A stretch of DNA of 64,000 nucleotides from an uncultured Clostridia bacterium (GTDB lineage Bacteria; Bacillota; Clostridia; Oscillospirales; Acutalibacteraceae). Made by a program: the position numbers and the translations under genes. The stretch is taken from positions 1 through 64,000 of the forward strand of contig CAKMIX010000003.1 in NCBI GenBank assembly GCA_927362715.1, in the 5' to 3' direction. Shown here piece by piece: positions 41,765 through 50,126 of the stretch. Positions within the stretch are counted from its first letter, which is position 1. The number at the start of each line of letters is the position of its first letter. The notes beneath the pieces were generated by a model. The model was not told the origin of the DNA. It worked only from the letters and a program-made list of their open reading frames with translations, and ran no database searches.

Positions 41765-44236
41765 TCATGCCCCCGCCACTTCATCCGGCCTTGTGGTAAG
41801 GACCGAATACAAAAGGGTGTCCTTCGGGAAATGATCCACAAAGGGAATAATCACGTTGCCAAAGAACAAAAGGCCCTCGCCGGGGCCGGAATGGGTCACA
41901 TAGGAAAGCTGGTGGGGCGAAATGCCTAACTGCTTCGCCAAAATCTGCCGGTCTCCCTGAGCCTGGTTGAGCATGTAGATAAAATCTGAGTTTTCAAAAA
42001 TGTTCTCGATCTCCCTGGAAGCCAGCAGGTCCTTCACATTCTGAGTTAAACCACTGGGAATACCGCCCCATTTTCTAAACCTTTTCCAAATTTCGACGCT
42101 AAAACTCCCTGTCTGGCCTTTCAGCAGGAGGTGGAATTCGTCGATATAGAACCAGGTCGTCTTATGCTTGGAGCGGTTGGCCGTAACACGGTTCCAGACC
42201 GCGTCCTGCATGATAAGAAGGCCGATCTCTTTCAGGGCCTTTCCCAATGACTTCAACTGGAAGCACAGTACCCGGTGGTGATCCATCTGGATATTGGAAC
42301 GGTGGTTAAACACATTCAATGAACCGTTGACGTAGATTTCCAGCGCCGTGGCAATATTCTGTGCCTCCGGCTCGCTCTGTTTGCGAAGGAGGTCGTACAG
42401 GTCCCCCAGGATCGGCATGTTTTCCGGGCGCGGGTCCTGCAAATAGTCCCGGTACACAAGCCTTGTGCAGCGGTCAATGATCGTCTTTTCAATGGGGGAA
42501 AGCCCCTCCTTGCCGCCGATGATAAGGTCACACAGAGACAGGATAAAATCACTTTTCAGGGTGATCGGGTTTTCATCGTCCGAATAGTCCAGGTTAATGT
42601 CCATCGGATTGATGTAGTTGGTGGAGTTAGGGGAAATGTCAATGACCTGCCCCTGGTCTCCAAACTGTTTTACCAAAGGTCCATACTCATTTTCCGGGTC
42701 TGCTATGATAACGTCGTCCTCCGTCAGAAGAAACACATTGACGATCTCACGCTTGGCAGAGAAAGATTTGCCACTGCCGGGCGTACCCAGGAACAGACCG
42801 TTGGGATTTTTCAGGTTTTTGCGGTTCGCCATAATCAGGTTATTGCTAAGGGCATTGAGACCGTAATACAAAGCTTCGCCCTCCTGGAACAGTTCGCAGG
42901 TGGTAAACGGTACGAAAATAGCCGTGCTGCTGGTGGTAAGCCCGCGCTCGATCTCGATCTGGTTCTGTCCCAGGCATAGAGAGGACATAAGGCCCTGCTC
43001 CTGCTGGAAGTCCAGACGTTTCAGGGCGCAGTTGTATTTCTGCGCCACACCGGAAGCGGCGAAAATATCGTTAAACAGCTTTTGGCGCTTCGGGGCGATA
43101 TTTTCCACCAGCACCGTCACAAGGAACATCCTTTCATTCCTGCTCTGCAAATCCTGCAAGAGATTTTTCGCTTCTTCGCCATAAGTGGCAAGGTCGGTAG
43201 GTATGATGTCCATGTCATAGCCGGAGCGGACCGCTTTTTTCTGTTCCTCAATCGTCATTTTCTGCAAATCGGACATCTTGCGTTTGATGTTCTTGATCGC
43301 CTGGGCCTGGTCGATAGACTGGATATGAAGGTTCACCGTTACGGCGTCGTTCAAGTCCAAAAGGTCGGCAAGCAGCCGGTCCGTCAGCTCCGGGGCCAAA
43401 ATCTGCAAGAAGGACACCGCGCCGGAATGGTCGCCCACCCGGAAGGTTTTACCGTCCTGTGAGAAGGAGAGGCCGGAAGGGGCGATATAGTCCTTTGTGG
43501 AGAGCCCGGTTTTCGGCAAATCCGACCAGTTAAAATGAAATTTCTCCTGGCCGTCCGGGTGGAGCTGGCTGTGCAAAAGCTCCAGACGTTCCAGCCCGTT
43601 CAGGGGCCTTGCCTGCGCGCCCAGGGCTTTGAAGTTCCCCAGCACATCCGTTTCGATCCGTTCCAGACGCATTTTCGCCGTGCGAAGGTCCTCCGCCTCA
43701 ATCCCAAACGTGATATATTTCCGCTTGGTAAGACCGTTGTTGCCCTTTTGGAGCTGGTTCTTCAGCATATCCGCGTACTCCCTGCGGATTCCGTCGTACT
43801 CGTCGCCACGGGTAGGAATATCTATGCTCCGAACAAAGTCCTGCATATTGGCCCGCTGGTTGATGAAAGTGAGCTGCACATGGATCGAGGCGTCAAAGTA
43901 ATTGAGAAAATCGCAGTAGCCCTCAAAAATCTGCGCTTTGTCGTCCGCCTGCGCGAGCTGGTAGTTAATATCAAAGAACTGTACCGTCTTGGTGTAAAAA
44001 TTGCCGCTCACACGGCAGATACCGTCCCGGTACATTTCCTTATAGGGAATACTCTGCTGGACCGTCTGCGGGGCGTCCGCTTTCAGCCCGGAAAAAAAGC
44101 CGGGCCTTTTCTTCGGCCCGGCAGGAGAGGCAGTTTTACTTCCTGCCTTTCTTGCTTCGGCGCGGGTCTTTTTTGCCTGCTTTACGTTTCTTTGCAGACG
44201 TTTTTCCTGCGCCTCCTGCTGTTTGGTTTTTGGCAA
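41765..44236 (-). CDS. virB4: VirB4-type conjugation ATPase (823 aa)
   Basis: T4SS energising ATPase. Walker A GLFLGTPGSGKSFSAKRE near residue 480, Walker B TTWFYIDEFHLLLKG near 685, followed by SGLTQNVKDLL. The N-terminal half (KDGICR-like RDGICRVSGNFYTKTVQFFDINY) matches VirB4/TcpF-family proteins. TTG start 44236 after GGAGGTATCACAGA; its first 101 bases overlap the prgI gene in another frame. Confidence 0.95.
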   Translation of the reverse strand: MPKTKQQEAQEKRLQRNVKQAKKTRAEARKAGSKTASPAGPKKRPGFFSGLKADAPQTVQQSIPYKEMYRDGICRVSGNFYTKTVQFFDINYQLAQADDKAQIFEGYCDFLNYFDASIHVQLTFINQRANMQDFVRSIDIPTRGDEYDGIRREYADMLKNQLQKGNNGLTKRKYITFGIEAEDLRTAKMRLERIETDVLGNFKALGAQARPLNGLERLELLHSQLHPDGQEKFHFNWSDLPKTGLSTKDYIAPSGLSFSQDGKTFRVGDHSGAVSFLQILAPELTDRLLADLLDLNDAVTVNLHIQSIDQAQAIKNIKRKMSDLQKMTIEEQKKAVRSGYDMDIIPTDLATYGEEAKNLLQDLQSRNERMFLVTVLVENIAPKRQKLFNDIFAASGVAQKYNCALKRLDFQQEQGLMSSLCLGQNQIEIERGLTTSSTAIFVPFTTCELFQEGEALYYGLNALSNNLIMANRKNLKNPNGLFLGTPGSGKSFSAKREIVNVFLLTEDDVIIADPENEYGPLVKQFGDQGQVIDISPNSTNYINPMDINLDYSDDENPITLKSDFILSLCDLIIGGKEGLSPIEKTIIDRCTRLVYRDYLQDPRPENMPILGDLYDLLRKQSEPEAQNIATALEIYVNGSLNVFNHRSNIQMDHHRVLCFQLKSLGKALKEIGLLIMQDAVWNRVTANRSKHKTTWFYIDEFHLLLKGQTGSFSVEIWKRFRKWGGIPSGLTQNVKDLLASREIENIFENSDFIYMLNQAQGDRQILAKQLGISPHQLSYVTHSGPGEGLLFFGNVIIPFVDHFPKDTLLYSVLTTRPDEVAGA

Positions 44237-44570
44237 TCTGTGATACCTCCTTTTTGGATATAGATTTATAGAGATTTTCCGTCCGGTAAGGACGGTTCTT
44301 CGGCCAGAGCTTATAGCGGAGCCGGTTCCTCAGCAATTTCTCGGCAGGCTGCCCGTCCTTCTCATACATGGCAAAGAAGAAAAAGGGCATCATCAGGCCG
44401 ATCATAAGGAGCACCGCCGCCGAATTGCCAATGGCGCCGCGGGTAAAGAAATATACCGGCAACCCCACCAGCGCGGCCAGACTGAAACAAATAAGCTGGC
44501 GCTTTGTCAGGCCAGCGGCTACTTTGGTCTTGACTTTGGTTAAGTCTTTAGGTACGGGTACATAAGGCAT
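44136..44570 (-). CDS. prgI: PrgI-family membrane protein (144 aa)
   Basis: Two adjacent transmembrane helices (LICFSLAALVGLPVYFFTRG and SAAVLLMIGLMMPFFFFAMY) then the conserved KLLRNRLRYKLWPKNRPYRTEN, as in PrgI/VirB3-like proteins that dock VirB4. An extended lysine-rich C-terminus runs into the virB4 gene. Confidence 0.93.
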   Translation of the reverse strand: MPYVPVPKDLTKVKTKVAAGLTKRQLICFSLAALVGLPVYFFTRGAIGNSAAVLLMIGLMMPFFFFAMYEKDGQPAEKLLRNRLRYKLWPKNRPYRTENLYKSISKKEVSQIAKNQTAGGAGKTSAKKRKAGKKDPRRSKKGRK

Positions 44571-44603
44571 TTCATTGTCACCTCCGATCTGCGAGAATCT
44601 TTT

Positions 44604-45158
44604 CTATCCAATCTGCGGCATTGTGATACTGCAATCCACTTCGTTGCCCCACACGTCCCAGCCGGGCGTCTGCTGCCTGGCGAAAAGCTCCACCCTGGGC
44701 TGATCTCCCATGAGCTTTACGATCTTGTCCCGCACTTCATCGGGCTTCTTGCTGTGCTGTTCGATATGGGAGATCACAAATTGGTGGATTCCCGCACACT
44801 GGCGTTTCGGGTGCCCGCGTGTTGCCAGCAGGCACACCTCCGCATTAGAGCGGGTCCAGAAGCCCATCCCATAAAACCATGTATCGGCTTTCCGGTTCTG
44901 CTTCAGCCACAGAAACGCCAGGGTCTTATAGTGGAAGCCCCATGCCTCGATTACCCGGAACGCCTCATTGAGCTGCGGGAAGGTAGCCCATAGAAAAAGC
45001 GCACTGTCTTTGGCCGCAAGGTTTGCAACCGGCAGTGCGCATATTTCATCTATGCTCATGGTGGGGTAATGGTTTTCCGCCACGCCTTTGCCGCGCTTCA
45101 TGTCATAGCGCCAGGGCGGGTCCGCGTACACAATGCCATATTTTCCGGCCTCCGCCAT
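44604..45158 (-). CDS. MT-A70 family adenine methyltransferase (184 aa)
   Basis: Catalytic DPPW in YGIVYADPPWRYDM, AdoMet-fold elements (LAAKDSALFLWATFPQL, AWGFHYKTLAFLWLKQN) and HPKRQCAGIHQFVIS. Methylates N6-adenine in DNA (or RNA in eukaryotic relatives). No restriction enzyme is encoded nearby, so it may protect the ICE from recipient restriction or mark its own DNA (inference). The start overlaps the spoVG-like stop. Confidence 0.93.
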   Translation of the reverse strand: MAEAGKYGIVYADPPWRYDMKRGKGVAENHYPTMSIDEICALPVANLAAKDSALFLWATFPQLNEAFRVIEAWGFHYKTLAFLWLKQNRKADTWFYGMGFWTRSNAEVCLLATRGHPKRQCAGIHQFVISHIEQHSKKPDEVRDKIVKLMGDQPRVELFARQQTPGWDVWGNEVDCSITMPQIG

Positions 45159-45598
45159 CAGCGGGCCTGCTCACTCTTGGCAGGTGCGGGCTTTGCCGGC
45201 TGCGTCTTGACCTTTCCGGCATTTTCTTTCAGGGCGCCGGTCAGGGAAGGCTTTTCCGCACCCCTGGTCGCTTCAAGGGTGGCCTGCAAATTTTCAATCG
45301 CCTGGCCGTACCCTTCGATCAGGGCGTCACCCAGTTGCCTGCGGAAGTCCGCCGTCACCGGCCAGCACACATCCCTCCATTTTCCCTGTTTATCCTGGGT
45401 GGAAGGCATGTTGACATACAGGCCGTTTTCGCCGGAGCAGATACGGAAGCCGTCGATTTTAATACAGTCTCCAATCGTCACGTTGGCAAAGGCCATAAGA
45501 TTTCCCATCGGGGCAATCGGGCGCACGGTCACATCCAGCTTCAAGCCTTCGGACGCCTGAGTGTCCGGCTGCATGGGTTCGGTATTGGTTTTACTCAT
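45158..45598 (-). CDS. SpoVG-family protein with C-terminal extension (146 aa)
   Basis: SpoVG core: LDVTVRPIAPMGNLMAFANVTIGDCIKIDGFRICSGENGLYVNMPS. SpoVG proteins bind nucleic acids and influence gene expression. Unlike chromosomal SpoVG it has a tail KPSLTGALKENAGK plus a basic, proline-rich end closing in EQAR, the shared C-terminal motif of this ICE. It lies inside the secretion gene cluster, between the TrbL-like and MT-A70 genes. Confidence 0.92.
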   Translation of the reverse strand: MSKTNTEPMQPDTQASEGLKLDVTVRPIAPMGNLMAFANVTIGDCIKIDGFRICSGENGLYVNMPSTQDKQGKWRDVCWPVTADFRRQLGDALIEGYGQAIENLQATLEATRGAEKPSLTGALKENAGKVKTQPAKPAPAKSEQAR

Positions 45599-45637
45599 AA
45601 TGAAAGTTCCTCCTTGTTAGAATGTAGTTGTTACCCG

Positions 45638-46501
45638 CTAATGCGAGTTAAAAATGCTCTTTGATAACGAGCCTGTCTTAAAGAGGGCGAAGGCCAGCAG
45701 GACGGTATATCCCGCCGTGCCCCAGATCGCACCGTGAATATCGCCGGACGAGGGGATCGACTGGACCAGCACCGCGTAGATCGCGACGCATACCAGGATC
45801 AAGAACCCCTGGAATCCCAGGGCGAACAGGGAACGAAGATAGTTCGTCCCCATCTGTCCCCATTCACGGTTTGCCATTGTGGAAAACGGTATGGGTGCCA
45901 GACTGACCGTGAGATATATTTCAATCATGCGGCCATAGACAATGACAAAGATTACAATAGACAGTACCCACATGCACAGGTTGATGATGTTAGTTTCCAG
46001 CCACAGGCCGATCAGCTCCCACATCCCCATTGCTTCAAGCTGCGTTTCCAGGTCAGCCAGCGCCGCCGTGACATCCAGATTTCCGTTTATCACGCCGGCG
46101 CTCTGCGATACCACATTTTGGGCGACATCAAACACCGCCATGACAATCGTAAAGCAGTTGGTAAGCAGGTAGGTGGCTACAAAGGTCTTGAAGATCCACT
46201 TGAAGATGTTGAACGTATCAAAATCGTGCATGTTATTCTTTTCCAAAATCATCTGAATCAGCTCATATACCAGCACAAAGGTCAGAATAATGCCCGCAAT
46301 GGGAATGACGACGGTTTCAGAAAGATTCTGGATCATACTGAACACGCCGCCATTCCAGCCCTGCGGGGTCTGTCCGACCTGCCCGGCCACATCCGCGACC
46401 TGGCTGTTTACCGATTCAAAAATACTGGTGTACTGCCCGGTGATTGCTTCGATCAGGCCCTCTTTGATCCAGTCTGTTATCCAGTCAAACAGACTGCCCA
46501 T
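45638..46501 (-). CDS. TrbL/VirB6-like channel protein (287 aa)
   Basis: Polytopic: helices around residues 60-85 (VVIPIAGIILTFVLVYELIQMIL), 105-130, 165-195, 210-240 and 250-275, with an amphipathic start MGSLFDWITDWIKEGLIEAITG. Typical of the TrbL/VirB6 inner-membrane channel protein of Gram-positive ICEs. Six bases after the Maff2 gene. Confidence 0.88.
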   Translation of the reverse strand: MGSLFDWITDWIKEGLIEAITGQYTSIFESVNSQVADVAGQVGQTPQGWNGGVFSMIQNLSETVVIPIAGIILTFVLVYELIQMILEKNNMHDFDTFNIFKWIFKTFVATYLLTNCFTIVMAVFDVAQNVVSQSAGVINGNLDVTAALADLETQLEAMGMWELIGLWLETNIINLCMWVLSIVIFVIVYGRMIEIYLTVSLAPIPFSTMANREWGQMGTNYLRSLFALGFQGFLILVCVAIYAVLVQSIPSSGDIHGAIWGTAGYTVLLAFALFKTGSLSKSIFNSH

Positions 46502-46507
46502 CGGCTA

Positions 46508-46723
46508 TTAACCGAACAGGCCGGACAGGAGCGGAATCAGCGTGGCACCCACCAGGGCGATACCGCCGCCCGCCATAAGCTGTTTCATACCCTGAGACTT
46601 GGCACCGGGATTGTCATTGCCATAGCCTTCCAAGAGGTTGATAACACCCCATGCGCCGAGACCCGCGCCCAGGGCGATCACGAGAATTTTCAAAGTGTCA
46701 ATCGCGCTTGCGAAAAATGCCAT
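46508..46723 (-). CDS. Maff2-family membrane protein (71 aa)
   Basis: Two hydrophobic segments (LKILVIALGAGLGAWGVINLL; LMAGGGIALVGATLIPLLSGLFG) joined by GYGNDNPGAKSQGMKQ, the signature of Maff2 mobile-element proteins, VirB2-pilin-like in size and topology. First gene after a terminator-rich gap, preceded by AAGGAGGAC. Confidence 0.92.
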   Translation of the reverse strand: MAFFASAIDTLKILVIALGAGLGAWGVINLLEGYGNDNPGAKSQGMKQLMAGGGIALVGATLIPLLSGLFG

Positions 46724-46783
46724 AAAGTTAGTCCTCCTTAAAATTCATAAAATTTATTGTTGTGGCCGCATTGGGCCTGAAAC

Positions 46784-46835
46784 GAAAAAAAGCCGCCGCC
46801 ATGCTCAAATAGAAAACCTACAAAAACATGGCGGC
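46784..46835 (-). terminator. Strong intrinsic terminator upstream of the Maff2 gene
   Basis: GCCGCCATG/CATGGCGGC arms (46795-46803, 46827-46835), followed on the minus strand by GGCTTTTTTT. Codirectional genes lie on both sides. Confidence 0.85.
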
Positions 46836-46861
46836 AGCATAAGGGGCAGGACAAGACCTGC

Positions 46862-46885
46862 GGGGAATATTCAGTTGTCAGGGAG
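46862..46885 (-). promoter_or_regulatory. Repeat of the ACAACTGAATA leader motif with mini-ORF
   Basis: On the minus strand AAAGGAGG is followed by TTG CGG ATT CGT GAT TCT CCC TGA, a 7-codon frame ending at the ACAACTGAATA motif; a GCAGG/CCTGC hairpin and then the 46784 terminator follow. Looks like a leader-peptide attenuator. Confidence 0.4.
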
Positions 46886-46926
46886 AATCACGAATCCGCA
46901 ATGGGCGCCTCCTTTCCAAAGGGTAT

Positions 46927-46965
46927 ATAAAAGCCCGCCATATAATAAGAAAATAATACAGCGGG
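46927..46965 (-). terminator. Intrinsic terminator after virD4
   Basis: CCCGC/GCGGG base with AU-rich extension (46934-46938, 46961-46965), T-rich tail CTTTTATA on the minus strand. Confidence 0.65.
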
Positions 46966-46968
46966 ATT

Positions 46969-48816
46969 TTACGCGGTTGTCTGTGCTGCCAGTTCTTCCG
47001 GCGTGATCTCATAGTTGGGGTACAGCTCTCCGGGACGTACAGGCAGCCTTGTAGACAGGTATTTCTCTATGTCAAAGGCATTCTTTTCGTCAAAATCCGA
47101 AAGGTATTTGTAATTCGGGTGTTTGGTAATATCGTACTTCCGGGACAGGAAGGGACGTACGCCTCTGATCTGCAGGAGGCATTTGCCGCCGTCCATCACC
47201 GCAAGCTCGTCAACGGACATTAAATCTTTGCCCAGCTTTTGGAAATTCTGTCCGTGGGATTCCTGGGTGCCCTTCGTGACGCTGGTGTTATACATATCAA
47301 TGGTTTCTTTCCCCAGCAGGGAATTCCAGCTTTTCAAGGTGGTTTCCTCCTTACCGCCCAGGAAAAGAGAAGAATCACAGTTGCCTATAATCGTGTCCAT
47401 GTTGTCCTTATAAAGCGCTTTGAGCTGGCTCTGTGCCTGCAATACCAGGCAGGCGGATATTTCTCTTGAACGGATCGTTGCCATCAGCTTTTCCAGGTTC
47501 GGGATTTGGCCGATATTGGCCGCCTCGTCGATCAGGCACCGCACATGGACCGGGAGCCTGCCCCCAAATTTATCATCCGCCCGCTCACAGAGCAGGTTGA
47601 ATAGCTGGGTATAAGCCATACTGACAAGGAAATTAAAGGTCGCATCCGTATCACTGATGATAAAGAACAGTGCCGTTTTTCTGTCGCCCACCAAATCAAG
47701 CTCCAGCTCGTCATACATGGTAATCTCCCGGACTTCCTTAATGTCAAACGGGGCAAGTCTGGCGCCGCAGCTAATTAAGATCGACTTAGCCGTCTTGCCG
47801 GCAGCCAGCTTGTATTTTTTATACTGCCGGAGGGCGAAGTGGTCCGGGTCTTTCTGTTCCAGAGCATCAAAGAGCAGGTCAACCGCATTTTTGAAAGTCT
47901 CGTCATCCTCCCGGACTTCCATAGCGTTTATCATTTCCACCAGCGTAGAAAAGTTCTGCTCATTGGAAGGAGCTTCATAATAGATGTAGCCGATCAGAGC
48001 CGTATAGAGCAGCGTTTCGGCCTTGACCCAAAAATCGTCCCCGGATTTTCCTTCGCCTTTCGTGTTGGCGATCAGCACCGTTACCAGTTTGAGAATGTCC
48101 TTCTCATTGTGGATATACGCAAAAGGGTTATAGTGCATACTCTTTGAGAAATTGATGGTGTTGAATACCTTGATTTTATACGGCTCATACACGATCTTCC
48201 CATTCTTGCCCCGGACCGGCTTTCCGTCCTTATCCAGCTTCGGTGTGCCCCGGCTTAACAGCTTTCCAACCTCAATCAAGACCGTGCCTTTCGGATCGGT
48301 AACGACATAAGAGCTGTGCATCTGCATGAGATTGGGCTTGATAAAAAACCTCGTTTTGCCGGAGCCGGAACCGCCGACCACCAGCACATTTTTATTCCGG
48401 GCGTTGGCCGGGTTCTTCGGCCTGCCGGACATCATAAGCCCCTCGCTCTGCGTCAGAATGATGTTATTTTCCGGCTTTGGGTCCATAAATGGGGCAATAT
48501 CCGTTTTGCTGCCCCAGCGGGCAGAACCGTATTCCACGTTTTTGCGGTACTTTTTGGCGTCCTTTCCTTTGAGATACACCGCCAGCCGCACAATGACCGC
48601 ACCGCCAAGACCCACCAGCCAGTCCATCGCCGCACCGGGCCACATGCTCTGAAAGGCCAAAGTGAAACCTTCACTTAGCCCCAGCAGTTTTTGCGAAGCA
48701 TCCGCTCCGGGAGCCAGCCGCACCGCCTGGCCCAGCTTTGCGAATACAAAAAGGAACAGAAGGTAAGGCAGGTGGAGGATCACCTGCTTTTTCAGGGTGT
48801 CGGTATCTATCTTCAA
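46969..48816 (-). CDS. virD4: VirD4/TraG-type coupling protein (615 aa)
   Basis: Two N-terminal membrane helices, Walker A VVGGSGSGKTRFFIKPNLMQ, then YVVTDPKGTVLIEVGKLL, Walker B VRCLIDEAANIGQIPNLEKLMATIRSREIS. Links the relaxase-DNA substrate (and protein substrates) to the secretion channel. Overlaps the pcfB stop by 4 bp, the usual PcfB-PcfC pairing. Confidence 0.96.
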   Translation of the reverse strand: MKIDTDTLKKQVILHLPYLLFLFVFAKLGQAVRLAPGADASQKLLGLSEGFTLAFQSMWPGAAMDWLVGLGGAVIVRLAVYLKGKDAKKYRKNVEYGSARWGSKTDIAPFMDPKPENNIILTQSEGLMMSGRPKNPANARNKNVLVVGGSGSGKTRFFIKPNLMQMHSSYVVTDPKGTVLIEVGKLLSRGTPKLDKDGKPVRGKNGKIVYEPYKIKVFNTINFSKSMHYNPFAYIHNEKDILKLVTVLIANTKGEGKSGDDFWVKAETLLYTALIGYIYYEAPSNEQNFSTLVEMINAMEVREDDETFKNAVDLLFDALEQKDPDHFALRQYKKYKLAAGKTAKSILISCGARLAPFDIKEVREITMYDELELDLVGDRKTALFFIISDTDATFNFLVSMAYTQLFNLLCERADDKFGGRLPVHVRCLIDEAANIGQIPNLEKLMATIRSREISACLVLQAQSQLKALYKDNMDTIIGNCDSSLFLGGKEETTLKSWNSLLGKETIDMYNTSVTKGTQESHGQNFQKLGKDLMSVDELAVMDGGKCLLQIRGVRPFLSRKYDITKHPNYKYLSDFDEKNAFDIEKYLSTRLPVRPGELYPNYEITPEELAAQTTA

Positions 48817-49283
48817 CGCTCCGGCCCTCCATGCTCCTTATTCTTTACCTTGTCACGGCCAAGCGTCTGCGCCAGCTCTTTGAATTTGGCGAGCTGGGAA
48901 AGCAGCGACGGCCTGGTGCTGCGGGCAAGGTCTTTTCTTGTATATTCCTTAAATGCCGCGGTCAGTGCGTCCGCCTGGTTTGCCTTGAAATATACCGTCC
49001 ATTTGGGCGGGTCCGTGTCGGGATCCTTTTCAATGTGATAACGGACCTCATGCTTTTTGGCAATCCGTTCAAAAGAGCGAATCCGCCCGGTCACTTCAAT
49101 GGTACTGGCGCCGGGGTCCCTGGCGGTCAGCCGTTTCATGCTGTTACGGCCAACTTTCGGGGTATTGCGGTTCTGCTCCATCTTTTGAAGCGCGGCGGCA
49201 ATGGCTGCTTTCAGCACCCGCCCGGACAGCTTTGTTGCCTGGACCGTGACTGACATGGTTCTTTGTTCAATATCTTCCTGCAC
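48813..49283 (-). CDS. pcfB: PcfB-family (DUF3801) accessory coupling protein (156 aa)
   Basis: Contains the PcfB pattern SVTVQATKLSGRVLKAAIAAALQKMEQ...GRNSMKRLTARDPGASTIEVTGRIRSFERIAKKHEVRYHIEKD. PcfB works with the VirD4 protein PcfC in substrate docking in Enterococcus pCF10. GTG 49283 has correct spacing from AAGGAGG; ATG 49289 abuts it. The tail RPSLLSQLAKFK with a basic end closing GPER carries the shared C-terminal motif. Confidence 0.92.
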   Translation of the reverse strand: MQEDIEQRTMSVTVQATKLSGRVLKAAIAAALQKMEQNRNTPKVGRNSMKRLTARDPGASTIEVTGRIRSFERIAKKHEVRYHIEKDPDTDPPKWTVYFKANQADALTAAFKEYTRKDLARSTRPSLLSQLAKFKELAQTLGRDKVKNKEHGGPER

Positions 49284-49319
49284 CTGCATCCTCCTTCCTG
49301 AAAAAATGTAGTCTGTTCA

Positions 49320-50120
49320 TTACCGCACCTCACTTAGCACCTGCTGGCGCGGGGCGTGTTCATGGGCTTTCGCCGCCTGTTCGATCTGAATACGGGCGTG
49401 CCGAAGGAGCGTCTTAATCATGGAAGCCGGTTCTTTCACTTCCGAAAGGTGCTCCGTCATGCCTTTGCACTCGTCCGGCAGATAATCCGCCATTGCTTTA
49501 CAGGCATCTTCCAAACTTCCGATGAAGCCCCAGCAGCTATCCGAAAGCTCGCCGTTTTTATACAGCTCAAAACCATAGCACTCACCCCGGAGATAGGCGT
49601 CATACTCGGCAACCTCGCCCCGAAGCAAATCCTCGGCTTTCTTTCGGAGGGTGCCGGTCATTTTCTCCCCGCCGAACTCTTTCAGCGCATCCTCTTTGGA
49701 AACATATACCCAACCTACCTGCCCGCTGTCCCAGGGATCGTGAAAGCTCTCGGTCTGCATGGCAAGGCCGCTGTGATCCAGAAGATACAGGGGCATCACA
49801 ATGTATTTTTCAGAGATCACCCGGAGCATGGTATCATCCACGGCGCGGGGATCGGGGTGGTCGCCGGTCATTTTCCGGCTCCAGACCATATTTACCATGC
49901 GCTCATAGCGTTCCATGCCGCGCTCGTTGTTGCCAACGGTGTTTAGGTACATTTCCCGAAGAAAATCGTCCTTGTCAACATAGTTGTGGTGATCGCCCAG
50001 GGCATAGCGGGGGTAGAAGCATACCATTGTTCCGAAGTTATCATTAACCTCACGGGGACTGATCAGCATATCGTCCGGCTGCACCATTAAGGCATAGGGT
50101 TCCTGTTCTGCCATCAGCAT
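49320..50120 (-). CDS. ICE accessory protein, unknown (266 aa)
   Basis: Soluble protein starting EPYALMVQPDDMLISPREVNDNFGTMVCFYPRYALGDHHNYVDKDDFLREMY, a pattern recurrent in hypothetical ICE proteins. No catalytic motif seen. The end SMIKTLLRHARIQIEQAAKAHEH is basic but lacks the PS motif. Lies between pcfB and a YodL-domain gene. Confidence 0.75.
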   Translation of the reverse strand: MLMAEQEPYALMVQPDDMLISPREVNDNFGTMVCFYPRYALGDHHNYVDKDDFLREMYLNTVGNNERGMERYERMVNMVWSRKMTGDHPDPRAVDDTMLRVISEKYIVMPLYLLDHSGLAMQTESFHDPWDSGQVGWVYVSKEDALKEFGGEKMTGTLRKKAEDLLRGEVAEYDAYLRGECYGFELYKNGELSDSCWGFIGSLEDACKAMADYLPDECKGMTEHLSEVKEPASMIKTLLRHARIQIEQAAKAHEHAPRQQVLSEVR

Positions 50121-50126
50121 AAGCCA

